A DNA stretch of 64,000 bases from Arthrobacter sp. AFG7.2 (GTDB taxonomy: Bacteria > Actinomycetota > Actinomycetes > Actinomycetales > Micrococcaceae), in contig NZ_PJMB01000002.1 of the NCBI RefSeq assembly GCF_002892835.1, positions 124,001 through 188,000 on the forward strand, given 5' to 3'. Both the position numbers and the translations under genes were made by a program. Positions 24,194 to 32,919 of this stretch are shown piece by piece. A model generated the notes under the pieces. It was not told the DNA's origin. It saw nothing but the letters and a program-made list of their open reading frames with translations, and made no database searches. Each line of letters begins with the position of its first letter. Position 1 is the stretch's first letter.

Positions 24194-26560
24194 GTGACAA
24201 GCGGTGCCGCGGAGAAGCAAGCACTAACCCCGGAGAACGTTCCTGCCGGCGCCAGCGACGTCGTCGAACGCCTCATCCTGGAGATGACGCTGGAAGAGAA
24301 GCTCGCGCAGCTGGCCGGTGTCTGGGTCAACGCCTCCACGGACGGCGACTCCGTGGCTCCCCTGCAGAACGAGATGGCCGGTGACGGCCGGCCCTGGGAT
24401 GAGATGATCTCCAACGGCCTGGGCCAGATCACCCGCATGTACGGCACCGTCCCGGTGGAGCCGCTGGAGGGGGCGCGCCGCCTGGCCGCCGCCCAGGAGC
24501 AGATTATGGCGGCCTCCCGTTTTGGCATCCCGGCACAGGTGCACGAGGAATGCCTGGCCGGGCTGGCGGCCTGGAAAGCCACGGCCTTCCCTGTGCCCCT
24601 GGCCTGGGGTGCCACCTTCAATCCTGTGCTGGTCCGGCGCATGGCCGGGCTGATCGGTGACCAGATGTGGCAACTCGGCGTTCACCAGGGCCTGGCCCCC
24701 GTCCTGGACGTGGTGCGCGACCTGCGCTGGGGGCGGGTGGAAGAAACCATCGGCGAGGACCCCTACCTCGTGGGCATCCTGGCCAGCTCATACGTGGAAG
24801 GCCTTGAAGGGGCCGGGATCGTGGCTACCCTGAAGCACTTCGTTGGCTACTCCGCCTCCCGTGCCGGCCGCAACCACGCCCCGGTGTCCATGGGTCCGCG
24901 GGAGCTGGCCGATGTCATGCTGCCGCCGTTCGAGCTGGCCATCAAGCACGGCGGCGCCCGTTCCGTCATGCATGCCTACACCGATACCGACGGCGTTCCG
25001 GCAGCTGCCAACCGTGCGCTGCTCACGTCCCTGCTCCGGGACGAGTGGGGCTTTGCGGGGACGGTGGTGGCAGATTACTTCGGCGTTGCCTTCCTTGATG
25101 TCACCCATGGGGTGGCCGCCGATTCCGGCGATGCCGCTGCGCTTGCCCTGACGGCCGGTGTGGATGTGGAACTGCCCACGGTTAACTGCTACGGCAAACC
25201 CCTGCAGGAGCGGGTCCGTGAAGGTGCGGTTGCCGAGTCGCTGGTGGACACCGCACTGCGGCGGGTGTTGACCCAGAAGGAGGAGGCCGGACTGCTGTCC
25301 CCCGGTTTCAACCCTGCTCCCCCGGTGCTTGCGGCCGGTTCCATCGATTTGGATCCCGCCGCCAACCGCGCCTTGGCGCGGGAGATCGGAGCGCAGTCAC
25401 TGGTGCTGTTGAGCAACAGGACGCACGACGGCGGCCCCTCGCTGCCGCTGCAGGGCACCGGCAACGCATCGCTTGGCGTGGTGGGGCCGCTGGCTCAGGA
25501 CCCCTTCGCAATGCTGGGATGCTACTCCTTTGACGCGCACGTGGGCGCCTCCCATCCGGACGTGCCGATGGGCATCCGGGTGCCCACCGTCGCTGATGCT
25601 GCTGCGTCCCGCTTCGGTTCCGTCCGCAGCGCCGCGACCGGCACGTGCGAGGAAATTACCGAGGAACAAATCGAGGAGGCGTGCACCATTGCCTCTGAGG
25701 TGGATACATGCGTGGTTGCGGTGGGCGACAACGCCGGGCTCTTCGGCCGCGGCACGTCCGGAGAAGGCAATGACGCCGCCCACCTCCAGCTGCCGGGCGA
25801 CCAGCACCGCATGCTGGACCGGGTGCTGGCTGCAGCCGAGGCTGCGGGGACGCGGATCATCGTGGTGGTTCTTAGCGGCCGCCCCTACGCCCTCGGTGAT
25901 TTCGTGGACCGCGCCGGTGCCATCGTCCAGGGCTTCTTTCCGGGCGAGGAAGGGGCGGAAGCACTGTGGGATGTGCTGACCGGCGTCGCCAATCCGTCCG
26001 GGAAGCTGCCGGTATCCGTTCCGCGGACTCACGGCGGGCAGCCCGGCACCTACCTGCGCAGCCGGCTGGCCGGCCCGTCGGGGGTCAGCGCGCTGGACCC
26101 GTCACCGTTGTTCGGCTTTGGCCATGGGCTTTCGTACACCAGCTTTGGGTTTTCGGAGCATGTGGCCAGCGCCCCCGCCATGTCGACGGCGGACGCGGTC
26201 ACCATCAGCTGCACTGTCACCAACAACGGCGCCCTTGACGGTGCCGAGGTGGTTCAGCTCTACCTGGAAGATCCGGTGGCTGAGGTGGTCCGGCCGGTGC
26301 GGGAGCTGATCGGCTTTGCAAGGGTTGAACTCCTGGCAGGGTCATCGGCAACCGTCCAGTTCACCGTGCACGCGGACCGCACCTCCTTCACCGGCGTGGA
26401 CCTGCAACGCGTGGTCACACCCGGGCTGGTGAAACTGCACGTCGCCACGTCCAGCACCCGCGATGTCCACACGCACGAAGTCATCCTTCACGGCGAGCGC
26501 CGGGTGGTGGGTTTCGACCGTGAAATGCTGACGCCGGTAAGAGTTATCCGTCAAGGCTGA
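24194..26560 (+). CDS. Glycoside hydrolase family 3, beta-xylosidase/beta-glucosidase type
   Basis: The 788-residue protein starts at GTG 24194 with AGGAGAAG upstream. It has the GH3 N-terminal barrel (VLDVVRDLRWGRVEETIGED, LKHFVGYSASRAGRNHAPVS), and the nucleophile Asp at about residue 294 in GTVVADYFGV. The second alpha/beta sandwich domain follows (GSGEGND-like FGRGTSGEGNDAAHLQLPG, QGFFPGEEGAEALWDVLTGV). An FnIII-like C-terminus has VTNNGALDGAEVVQLYLEDP. No signal peptide is seen, so it probably cleaves imported oligosaccharides. Substrate (xylo- or gluco-) is not decided by sequence alone. Confidence 0.92.
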   Translation: MTSGAAEKQALTPENVPAGASDVVERLILEMTLEEKLAQLAGVWVNASTDGDSVAPLQNEMAGDGRPWDEMISNGLGQITRMYGTVPVEPLEGARRLAAAQEQIMAASRFGIPAQVHEECLAGLAAWKATAFPVPLAWGATFNPVLVRRMAGLIGDQMWQLGVHQGLAPVLDVVRDLRWGRVEETIGEDPYLVGILASSYVEGLEGAGIVATLKHFVGYSASRAGRNHAPVSMGPRELADVMLPPFELAIKHGGARSVMHAYTDTDGVPAAANRALLTSLLRDEWGFAGTVVADYFGVAFLDVTHGVAADSGDAAALALTAGVDVELPTVNCYGKPLQERVREGAVAESLVDTALRRVLTQKEEAGLLSPGFNPAPPVLAAGSIDLDPAANRALAREIGAQSLVLLSNRTHDGGPSLPLQGTGNASLGVVGPLAQDPFAMLGCYSFDAHVGASHPDVPMGIRVPTVADAAASRFGSVRSAATGTCEEITEEQIEEACTIASEVDTCVVAVGDNAGLFGRGTSGEGNDAAHLQLPGDQHRMLDRVLAAAEAAGTRIIVVVLSGRPYALGDFVDRAGAIVQGFFPGEEGAEALWDVLTGVANPSGKLPVSVPRTHGGQPGTYLRSRLAGPSGVSALDPSPLFGFGHGLSYTSFGFSEHVASAPAMSTADAVTISCTVTNNGALDGAEVVQLYLEDPVAEVVRPVRELIGFARVELLAGSSATVQFTVHADRTSFTGVDLQRVVTPGLVKLHVATSSTRDVHTHEVILHGERRVVGFDREMLTPVRVIRQG

Positions 26561-27044
26561 GCCGGGACTGGACTGCCTGGTCCGAATTTTGGGAATCAGT
26601 TTCGCCCTGCAGCAACTGTTCCGGAGGTGTCTCGTAACTAATGGTGAGTACAACATTTCTGCCAAGAGATGCGAGACATAGTTGCGAGAATTGCCCCAGC
26701 CGGCCGCTTCAGAGGTGAGTTCCCGATCTCATGCTGGGCTGGGACGGCAGGGAGCAACGTACATGAGCGCACGGAGGGTCTGCTGTTCGCGAGGTTCTTC
26801 CATGCATGGCCTTCCCCCACGTGTCCGACAAGCAGCCTCCTGGGCCGAGTGACTGCGGTTGGCGCAAAGTAATTGTCCGGCACGAGATGCCGTTTAGCCC
26901 TCCGGCCCCGTCTCCTGGCCCGGTTCGGTGTCTCGAAACCTCCGCGCCTCGAAACCCAAGGGTTTCAAGACGCATACTGCCGCCAGATCTCTCGGGCTAG
27001 TTAGACCCGGGCGGTGAAAAGCTGCCACTCCCACAGCACTGCCT
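26561..27044. other. Gene-poor stretch after GH3; left edge of the accessory island
   Basis: No supported gene is seen. It holds a GTCTCGTAACTA element near 26628, a CGAGACA inverted counterpart near 26675, and the hix-like site at 26930-26971 (separate entry). The composition and scattered motif copies suggest remnants of a mobile element. Confidence 0.5.
26930..26971. repeat. hix-like serine-recombinase crossover site A (26-bp core plus one extra half-site)
   Basis: The core is 26946-26971: half-site GCCTCGAAACCC, 2-bp centre AA, inverted half-site GGGTTTCAAGAC. An additional direct half-site GTCTCGAAACCT lies at 26930-26941. The 12-2-12 geometry and the GAAACC-AA-GGTTT centre match hix/gix-type sites of DNA invertases (established for Hin). 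Similar sites occur at 29230, 34135 and 36646. Confidence 0.7.
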
Positions 27045-27221
27045 CAGGGCGCTCCTGTCATTTCGGGGGTTGCGTGAGTCGAAACTGGTCTCCGTGCAAC
27101 TCTTCATTGTCACGGTTTCCGTGCCGGAGGAGACTTGAAGCGACGGCCTCCCATCTCGGGCCGCCCGCGGGGCCACCCGGCTGCGGGGCCTCACAGCACC
27201 CTGTAGCGGCTTGGTGGATCG

Positions 27222-28016
27222 ATGAGCTCCATGACACCCCTCGAAAAGGTCGATCAGCGGTCGCTCCAACTCTTGCCCATGGTCGCTATCGCACTGATTG
27301 GCTGTCTCGGCGGGTGCCAGTATGAGCCCGATAACGTCCCCCTCCCGTCCACCAGTTCTCCGACTACGGAGGCTCGCACGGACCCGCCACTGCCGGACGG
27401 AGGCGGCACCCGCCCGGTCCCACCGCTGCCGGAGAGTGGCGACATGGACGCCGGCACATACCTCGTCCCCGTCGCCGGCTACGGGGAACCTTTCGAGATC
27501 ACCGTCCCAAACGGCTGGTTTGCTCTCGACAGCAAAAGCCTGGGCAAGGACGACCCGGATCATCCGGCTGAATGGGCCGTCTACATAACTCTTTGGCCTG
27601 CCAACTATGTGTCGAAGGACGCGTGCACCTGGATGGGCGCCCTTTCCGATGTCGGTCCGTCTGCCGAGGCCTTCGTTGACGCGATGGCGGCGCAGTCGTC
27701 AGCGGCAAGCAGTCCTCCCGCCAAGGTCATGGTAGGCAATTACTCCGGCTTCGAGTTCGACCACTCCGTCGAGGGCGACGTGGACATCAACGCCTGCGAC
27801 GCCGGAAGGTTATGTATCCACTCAGAATCTAGATACACCTGCTCACGCTGGTACTCGACGCCGGGCGAACGCGAAACCTACCGGGTGGTCGACCTGAACG
27901 GCCAGCGGGCTGTGGTCGCCGTGGGCCATATCGACGAGTCGATTAATCCGGAGCTGATGAGAGAGGCACGCGTCATCTTCGACTCGATCGTGTTCAAGTC
28001 CGACAAGACCAGTTGA
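27222..28016 (+). CDS. Putative lipoprotein, copy 1 of a tandem pair
   Basis: The 264-residue protein has a lipoprotein signal (LLPMVAIALIGCLGGCQYEP; lipobox LGGC, Cys about 32). A Pro/Ser/Thr-rich linker to about residue 70 follows, then a globular domain with YLVPVAGYGEPFEITVPNGW, AEWAVYITLWPANYVSKDAC, SAEAFVDAMAAQSSAASSPP and GQRAVVAVGHIDESINPELM. Cys pairs (DAC/TW, NACDAGRLC, YTC) may form disulfides outside the cell. No family was recognised. The neighbouring copy at 28363 is the same over nearly its whole length. An 83-codon frame (27074-27325) overlaps its start. Confidence 0.8.
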   Translation: MSSMTPLEKVDQRSLQLLPMVAIALIGCLGGCQYEPDNVPLPSTSSPTTEARTDPPLPDGGGTRPVPPLPESGDMDAGTYLVPVAGYGEPFEITVPNGWFALDSKSLGKDDPDHPAEWAVYITLWPANYVSKDACTWMGALSDVGPSAEAFVDAMAAQSSAASSPPAKVMVGNYSGFEFDHSVEGDVDINACDAGRLCIHSESRYTCSRWYSTPGERETYRVVDLNGQRAVVAVGHIDESINPELMREARVIFDSIVFKSDKTS

Positions 28017-28362
28017 GGGCGATGATCCCGCCCTCGGGCGCCGGCTCCTTCTCTGAAACCCATCTGCATGTCTCATAACCGAGGCGCAGCGAGTTCAGGA
28101 GGTGAGTGCAACACCCTGAATTCTGTGGGGTGTCGTCGATGGGCAGGCCGTGGTTGCCGTTGGGTGTTCGTTTAGCGTTCTGGGAAGGGCTCTCCTGTCA
28201 TTGCGGGGGATTGTATGAGTCGAGACTGGTCTCCGTCCAACTCTTCATTGTCACGGGTTCTGCGCCGGAGGAGACTTGAGGCGACGGCCTCCCATCTCGG
28301 GCCGCCCGCGGGGCCACCCGGCTGCGGGGCCTCACAGCACCTTGTAGCGGCCTGGTGGATCA
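28017..28362. other. Spacer between lipoprotein copies: tail of unit 1, degenerate half-sites, leader of unit 2
   Basis: It holds the tail of unit 1, half-sites TCTCTGAAACCC (28050-28061) and GTCTCATAACCG (28070-28081) without a good inverted partner, and the conserved leader of unit 2. The leader contains GGGGG then ATG at 28215, which opens an 83-codon frame overlapping the lipoprotein start. Confidence 0.6.
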
Positions 28363-29151
28363 ATGAGTTCCGTGACATCCCTCGAAAAGGCCGCTCAGCG
28401 GTCACGCCATCTCTTGACTCTGGTGACTATCGCACTGATTGGATGTCTCGGCGGGTGCGAGTATGAGTCTAACGACGCGTCACGCCCGTCTGCCAGTTCT
28501 CCGGTTACGGAGGCTCGCACGGCCTCACCGCTGACGGAGAGTCGCGACACCCGCACGCTCCCACCCCTGCCGAAGAGTGGCGATATCGACGCCGGCACAT
28601 ACCTAGTCCCAGTCGCCGGCTACGGGGAGCCTTTCGAGATCACCGTCCCAGACGGCTGGTTTGCTCTCGACGGCGATAGCCTAATCAAGGATGATCCGGA
28701 TCACCCGGCTGAATGGGCCGTCTTCCTGACTCTTTGGCCCGCGGACTATGTGTCGATGGACGCATGCAACTGGATGGGCGCCCTGGCCGATGTCGGTCCG
28801 TCGGCCGAGGCCTTCGTTGACGCGATGGCGGCGCAGTCGTCAACGGCAAGCACTCCTCCCGCCAAGATCATGGTGGGCGATTACTCCGGCTTCGAGTTCG
28901 ACCACTCCGTCGACGGCAGCGTGGACATCAACGCCTGCGACGGCGGCAAGTTATGCATCCACTCAGGATCTAGATACACCTGCTCACGCTGGTACTTAAC
29001 TCAGAATGAACACGAAACCTACCGGGTGGTCGACCTGAAGGGCCAGCGGGCTGTCGTCGCGGTGGCCCATATCGACGAATCGATCAATCCGGAGCTGATA
29101 AGAGAGGCACGCGCCGTTTTCGACTCGATCGTGTTCGCGTCCTACAAGTGA
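28363..29151 (+). CDS. Putative lipoprotein, copy 2 of a tandem pair
   Basis: The 262-residue paralogue of the gene at 27222 keeps the lipoprotein signal (LLTLVTIALIGCLGGCEYES, lipobox LGGC), the variable linker (here with TESRDTRTLPPLPKSGDIDA) and the same globular domain. That domain includes AEWAVFLTLWPADYVSMDAC, YSGFEFDHSVDGSVDINACD and HIDESINPELIREARAVFDS. Most changes between copies fall in the linker and in exposed-looking charged positions. Both copies are intact, so both are probably expressed. The function is unknown; an extracellular binding role would fit the anchor. Confidence 0.8.
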   Translation: MSSVTSLEKAAQRSRHLLTLVTIALIGCLGGCEYESNDASRPSASSPVTEARTASPLTESRDTRTLPPLPKSGDIDAGTYLVPVAGYGEPFEITVPDGWFALDGDSLIKDDPDHPAEWAVFLTLWPADYVSMDACNWMGALADVGPSAEAFVDAMAAQSSTASTPPAKIMVGDYSGFEFDHSVDGSVDINACDGGKLCIHSGSRYTCSRWYLTQNEHETYRVVDLKGQRAVVAVAHIDESINPELIREARAVFDSIVFASYK

Positions 29152-29213
29152 CCAGCTGATCCGATAGGCGATCACGCCCTCGGGCGCCGGCTCCTTCTTT
29201 GAACACACCGGGG

Positions 29214-29255
29214 TGTCCATAGCCCCGGTGTCTCGAACCGCTGGGGTTTCGAGGC
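29214..29255. repeat. hix-like crossover site C
   Basis: The 26-bp core is 29230-29255: half-site GTCTCGAACCGC, centre TG, inverted half-site GGGTTTCGAGGC. A degenerate extra half-site (TGTCCATAGCCC) lies at 29214-29225, in the same relative place as at sites A and E. It follows the end of lipoprotein unit 2 by about 10 bp. Confidence 0.6.
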
Positions 29256-29957
29256 GAGTTCGAGCTGGCGCCGGAGGAGGATGCCTGCTGGCCCCCGCAC
29301 TAGCCCTGGGAGAGTGATTTGAGGGCGACGCGGAGCGGCGCAAAAACACCGCCATTTATCGCCAACATTCACACTTTTTTCGGAGGCTTGCCGAATGATG
29401 GTCAGAAACGGTCGTTATTGACCTACTGGACGGCCCGCTGCCAGTACGCTCACCCAGTTCACTGGGCCAAAAACACCGCGGTTCCACGGGAGGCAGACCC
29501 CGGTCTTCGACATAGAAAACCACAATGGCCGCAAAGCCACGACGGAACTTCAACCTCTTTGAACGTGGCGGGTCCCGGCAACCCGCTACGGCCAACTCGT
29601 CTCACTTCTCGCGGAGGAGCTGTGTTCCGGGCGACCAGCCGTGTAGCTGAGAGCTTCAAGAGACACGCACGAGCCCTGGAATTGTGCTCTTCCGGAGGAG
29701 TTATTGACTGAATCTTGAGGCTGGGACGCGATCATGAATGGAGCCGTAAAGCAGATGCGGTATTTAGCCGGCGGGTTGGCTTCTGTGAAGGCGCGGAAGT
29801 CATGCCCCTGGTCTAAGACAGTGCGCCGCCTAACGCAGATGCTGCGGTGTACTCCAAGACAGCATGCCCCAGCCGGGCCTGTACGAAGGACACTATGAGC
29901 AAGAGAACTTCGGCTCCCTTCCTGACCGGGCCCACCGCGAAATCACCAGGAGTAACC
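29256..29957. other. Gene-poor stretch, nothing firmly identified
   Basis: No frame has both a good start site and protein-like composition. A 130-codon plus frame (29319-29711) is Arg/Pro/Ser-rich and probably chance. Two similar short strings, CAAAAACACCGCC near 29341 and CAAAAACACCGCG near 29468, recur without a known meaning. Confidence 0.4.
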
Positions 29958-31949
29958 GTGCGCGCCACCATTGAGAAATCCGTTCCTTTCCGCCGCGTTG
30001 CAAGCGCAGTCATCCTGCCGGGAGTCCTGACCAGCATGCTGGTTTTCGCGCCGCAGGCGTCGGCCGAGACCTCCCCTGTGTCGGGGATCTGCAACGGCGT
30101 AACCAACCAGCAGGCGCACCGCGGCAACGCGCAGCCGAACCTGGTCAGGGCCGCCGCGCGTCAGAACGCGGAGCAGATCGCGACGCTGACCGCCGAACGG
30201 GCCGCGCTGGTCACCACGCAGAACACCCTGACGACGCAGATCACCGCAGCGGAAAAGGAGATCGCCTCCCTTGACGCGCAGTACGCCACCCTCGCCGGTC
30301 AGGTCGACACCCTAACGATGTCGTTGACCAAGCTCGAGGCCGACAAGGCCACACTCAGCGCCGCGATCGCCGCAGCAAACACCGAGCTGACCGCCCTGCA
30401 GAGCCAAAAGACGACGCTGGTGAACCAGATCACCCCGCTGCAGGACCAGCTCACCGCCGCGCAGCCCGAGCTTGCCGGTCTTACCACGAAGAAGACCCAG
30501 GCCCTCGCCGACAAGGCAACTAAGGAGTCTGACCTGGCGGCGGCGAAGACCCGCCTGCAGACCCTGATCGGAGCGGCGACGACGGCGCAGAACAACGTCA
30601 ACACCCAGGTGACCTCGATTGAGGAAGCCACACAGGAGCTGGCCGGTCTGGTCGCTCAGGGTGACGCGGCGCAGGCGCTGGTCGACGCGGCGGAGAAGAA
30701 CCTGGCCGACGCCCGTGCGGCGCTGCCGGTGTTGGAGGGGACCGCCAAAACTGCTGACACTAACGCCGCCGCCGCGACCGCTGCCGTGGTCAAGGCCGAG
30801 GAGAACCTGCATCTGGCCGAACAGAGCGTAACCACCCTCACCCAGCAGATCGGCACCATCGAGGCCAGGCTCCCTGTGCTGCAGACCGAGATCGCGGGTT
30901 TGCAGGGTGACATCACCACCAAGAACGCTGAGATCGCCGCGAAGGAGAAGGAGATCGCCGCCGCGACCGCGACGCCGGTCACCGACGCTGCCGCGCTGAA
31001 GAGGCAGCTCGCCGCGCTCGAGGCCGAGCTCGCGGCAGTGAAGGGCAACTCGGACAAGAAGAAGCAGGAGCTGAACGCCGCGATCACCGCCAAGAAGGCG
31101 GAATTAGCTGCTGCGGAGCAGCAGGCGGCGAATAAGACCGCGGTGATTACCGCCCTGAACGGTGACCTGACCAGGCTGCAGGGCCAGCTCGCGACGCTGA
31201 ACTCCCAGCTGTCGGCCAAGCAGCAGGAGAGCAGCAACCTCCAGCAGCAGCTCCCGGGCCTGCAGACCAGCCTCGCCGGTGCCAACGCTCAGGTCACCAG
31301 CGCCACCTCCGCGCTGGCCGACGCCAAGGCTTCCCAGGCCGACGCCAACGCCGCCCTGACCGATGCCAACGCCGCCGTCACCGCGAAGAAAGCAGAAATC
31401 GCCGCACTCGAGGCAGCCCTGCCGGGCCTGACCGGGGACCTGACCGCCGCCAAGGCGGAGATCACCACCAAGCAGGGTGAACTCAAGGCACTGGAGGACG
31501 CCCTGCCGGGCCTGCAGGCCACACTGACCGCGGCGAACACTGAGGTCACCGCGCAGACCGCCGAGGTTGCCAAGCTAGACGGTGAGATCACCAAGCTTGT
31601 GGCGACCCTGGACACCCTGAACACCTCGATCACCGACGCTGAGAACGCGATCCTCTCCCTGCAGAACCAGCTCACCCCGCTGCAGACCTCGCTGAACACG
31701 CTCAATAAGGCGATCAGCGACAAGGAAGCGGCCCTGACCACCGCCAAGGCCGACCTCAACACTCTCGACGCCAAAATCGTCACCGAGTCCGCAACCCTGC
31801 GGACCCTGGAAAGTGCCAAGAAGGTCAACCGCGACGCCGTCGCCGCCCAGAAGGCCGTCGTCGCCGGCCTGCAGGCCCAGTACAAGGTGGTCCTGGACCG
31901 CATCGCAGTCATCGACGGGACGATCGCGCTCGGCGGCTGCCTCGCCTGA
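29958..31949 (+). CDS. Large secreted coiled-coil protein
   Basis: The GTG at 29958 has AGGAG five bases upstream and gives a classical signal peptide (VRATIEKSVPFRRVASAVIL then FAPQASA before ETS). An ATG at 29895 with AAGGA is an alternative start. The mature part of about 630 residues is almost wholly helical, Ala/Leu/Thr/Gln-rich with heptad spacing (QIATLTAERAALVTTQNTLT, IAALEAALPGLTGDLTAAKA, LQNQLTPLQTSLNTLNKAIS). It is broken by repeated LPGL and LPVL kinks. The only mature Cys residues flank the coil: SGICNGV near the start and GGCLA at the very end. Function unknown; a fibre or spacer outside the cell is inferred. Confidence 0.85.
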   Translation: MRATIEKSVPFRRVASAVILPGVLTSMLVFAPQASAETSPVSGICNGVTNQQAHRGNAQPNLVRAAARQNAEQIATLTAERAALVTTQNTLTTQITAAEKEIASLDAQYATLAGQVDTLTMSLTKLEADKATLSAAIAAANTELTALQSQKTTLVNQITPLQDQLTAAQPELAGLTTKKTQALADKATKESDLAAAKTRLQTLIGAATTAQNNVNTQVTSIEEATQELAGLVAQGDAAQALVDAAEKNLADARAALPVLEGTAKTADTNAAAATAAVVKAEENLHLAEQSVTTLTQQIGTIEARLPVLQTEIAGLQGDITTKNAEIAAKEKEIAAATATPVTDAAALKRQLAALEAELAAVKGNSDKKKQELNAAITAKKAELAAAEQQAANKTAVITALNGDLTRLQGQLATLNSQLSAKQQESSNLQQQLPGLQTSLAGANAQVTSATSALADAKASQADANAALTDANAAVTAKKAEIAALEAALPGLTGDLTAAKAEITTKQGELKALEDALPGLQATLTAANTEVTAQTAEVAKLDGEITKLVATLDTLNTSITDAENAILSLQNQLTPLQTSLNTLNKAISDKEAALTTAKADLNTLDAKIVTESATLRTLESAKKVNRDAVAAQKAVVAGLQAQYKVVLDRIAVIDGTIALGGCLA

Positions 31950-31965
31950 TTGACCGCAACACACC

Positions 31966-32001
31966 GAAGCGCCCCAGGAGCCCGCTCTCCTGGGGCGCTT
32001 C
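31966..32001 (+). terminator. Strong hairpin terminator after the coiled-coil gene
   Basis: GAAGCGCCCCAGGAG (31966-31980) and CTCCTGGGGCGCTTC (31987-32001) form a perfect 15-bp stem with a 6-nt loop, 17 bp after the stop codon. There is no U tract. Confidence 0.8.
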
Positions 32002-32919
32002 ACTGTCTGCCTGCGACGCAGCACGGACAAGACGCGCTCACGCTCCACGAGCTCGCGGACATTTACCTTGCACCCTGTGCCAAATAGCGCTGTGGAAACG
32101 CCCTTTCTACCGGCGAAAGCCATACGCTTTTTCGTCGTCGAGCCAATTTTTCGCCGGCAGGGACGGTCGCGCCACTGCGCTGGGCGGTAGCCCGGCTTCT
32201 CGATTCGACGTCTTTCGGAACCCCTCGTTACTGAGAGCTGACTTAAAGAATGCCGACAGGATTTGGCGCTACGCCGGGCAGCAACCACAGCGGTCTCTTG
32301 TCCAAGCCGGCAATTAACGGGAGTATCTGCATTGGCGGTGTCTGCCTTGCTGGGGAGGTTCCTTCTGCCTTCATTAGGGGCCCGCCGAGGGTTGGCTCCT
32401 GGTCTCAGGAGTTCTTCGGGAGCCAACCCGACCTCATCGGATGAGATCCCAGTGGATTCGACGTGAGGCCGGTAGTGAGCAGCAGTAGCGCGTGGTCTAC
32501 TGCTCGCCCAGCGGCTCACGCTCCGGGCTTGGGCCGACTCCCGCGCTGCTACAGAAGTCGGCTCACAGGACCAAGCCCCCGCATCTGCTTCACGGGCGGA
32601 TACATGATCGCTTCTCCGCCTCAAGATTGGATCAAGATTTCTCCACCATGTCCACAATCTTGAGGTTGCTCATGATGAGATCTGCGCCTTGGCGGACTTG
32701 CAGGTCGAGGTCAACGAGATCATCGGGCCGGTCAGGGACTGTTGTGACTGTCCAGGACCCGAACTTCAAAGAGCCTCGTCAAGGACCTGCGGCGGGAAAA
32801 CTCTTATGGGCCCTGAAATTTCGTGGCCCGGCTGAGTGCCGAGGCATACTGAAATCCGCAATACGTGGGAAGCCTGGGCAGCGAGGGTCAGGCCCGCAGA
32901 TCAAGAACCGAAGGGAAGC
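32002..32919. other. Gene-poor stretch, probably decayed sequence
   Basis: No supported gene is seen. A minus frame here is Arg/Ser-rich and runs into the antisense of the coiled-coil gene, so it is discounted. One plus frame near 32655-32745 reads HNLEVAHDEICALADLQVEV and NEIIGPVRDCC, which looks like a real protein fragment with no start, so a decayed gene is likely. An 11-bp inverted repeat (GGGTTGGCTCC 32389-32399, GGAGCCAACCC 32419-32429) also lies here. Confidence 0.45.
32389..32429. repeat. 11-bp inverted repeat in decayed stretch
   Basis: Perfect arms GGGTTGGCTCC and GGAGCCAACCC are separated by 19 nt. No gene end lies next to it, so it is either a terminator of a lost gene or a mobile-element end. 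Confidence 0.5.

Larger units (their letters stand above)
27045..29203 (+). repeat. Tandem duplication of a ~1.0-kb lipoprotein unit (period 1141 bp)
   Basis: Unit 1 (about 27045-28060) and unit 2 (about 28185-29203) share leader, lipoprotein gene and 3' tail in the same order. The leader is the best conserved part: about 8 differences in 132 nt before the start codons, with a run of about 60 identical bases. The tails share GCCCTCGGGCGCCGGCTCC. Each unit is followed within about 10 bp by GTCTC-type half-sites. Confidence 0.85.

Noticed and set aside
27045..29203. Repeated leader as a CRISPR or retron-like array
   Set aside because: Only two copies, period over 1 kb, no short regular repeats, and no reverse transcriptase or cas gene in the window.
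29319..29711. 130-codon plus frame in the gene-poor stretch
   Set aside because: No ribosome-binding site; composition rich in Arg, Pro, Ser and Thr as expected of chance frames in high-GC DNA.
31575..32657. 360-codon minus frame partly opposite the coiled-coil gene
   Set aside because: Arg/Ser-rich, no motif, and its second half is antisense to an intact gene with a signal peptide and terminator.
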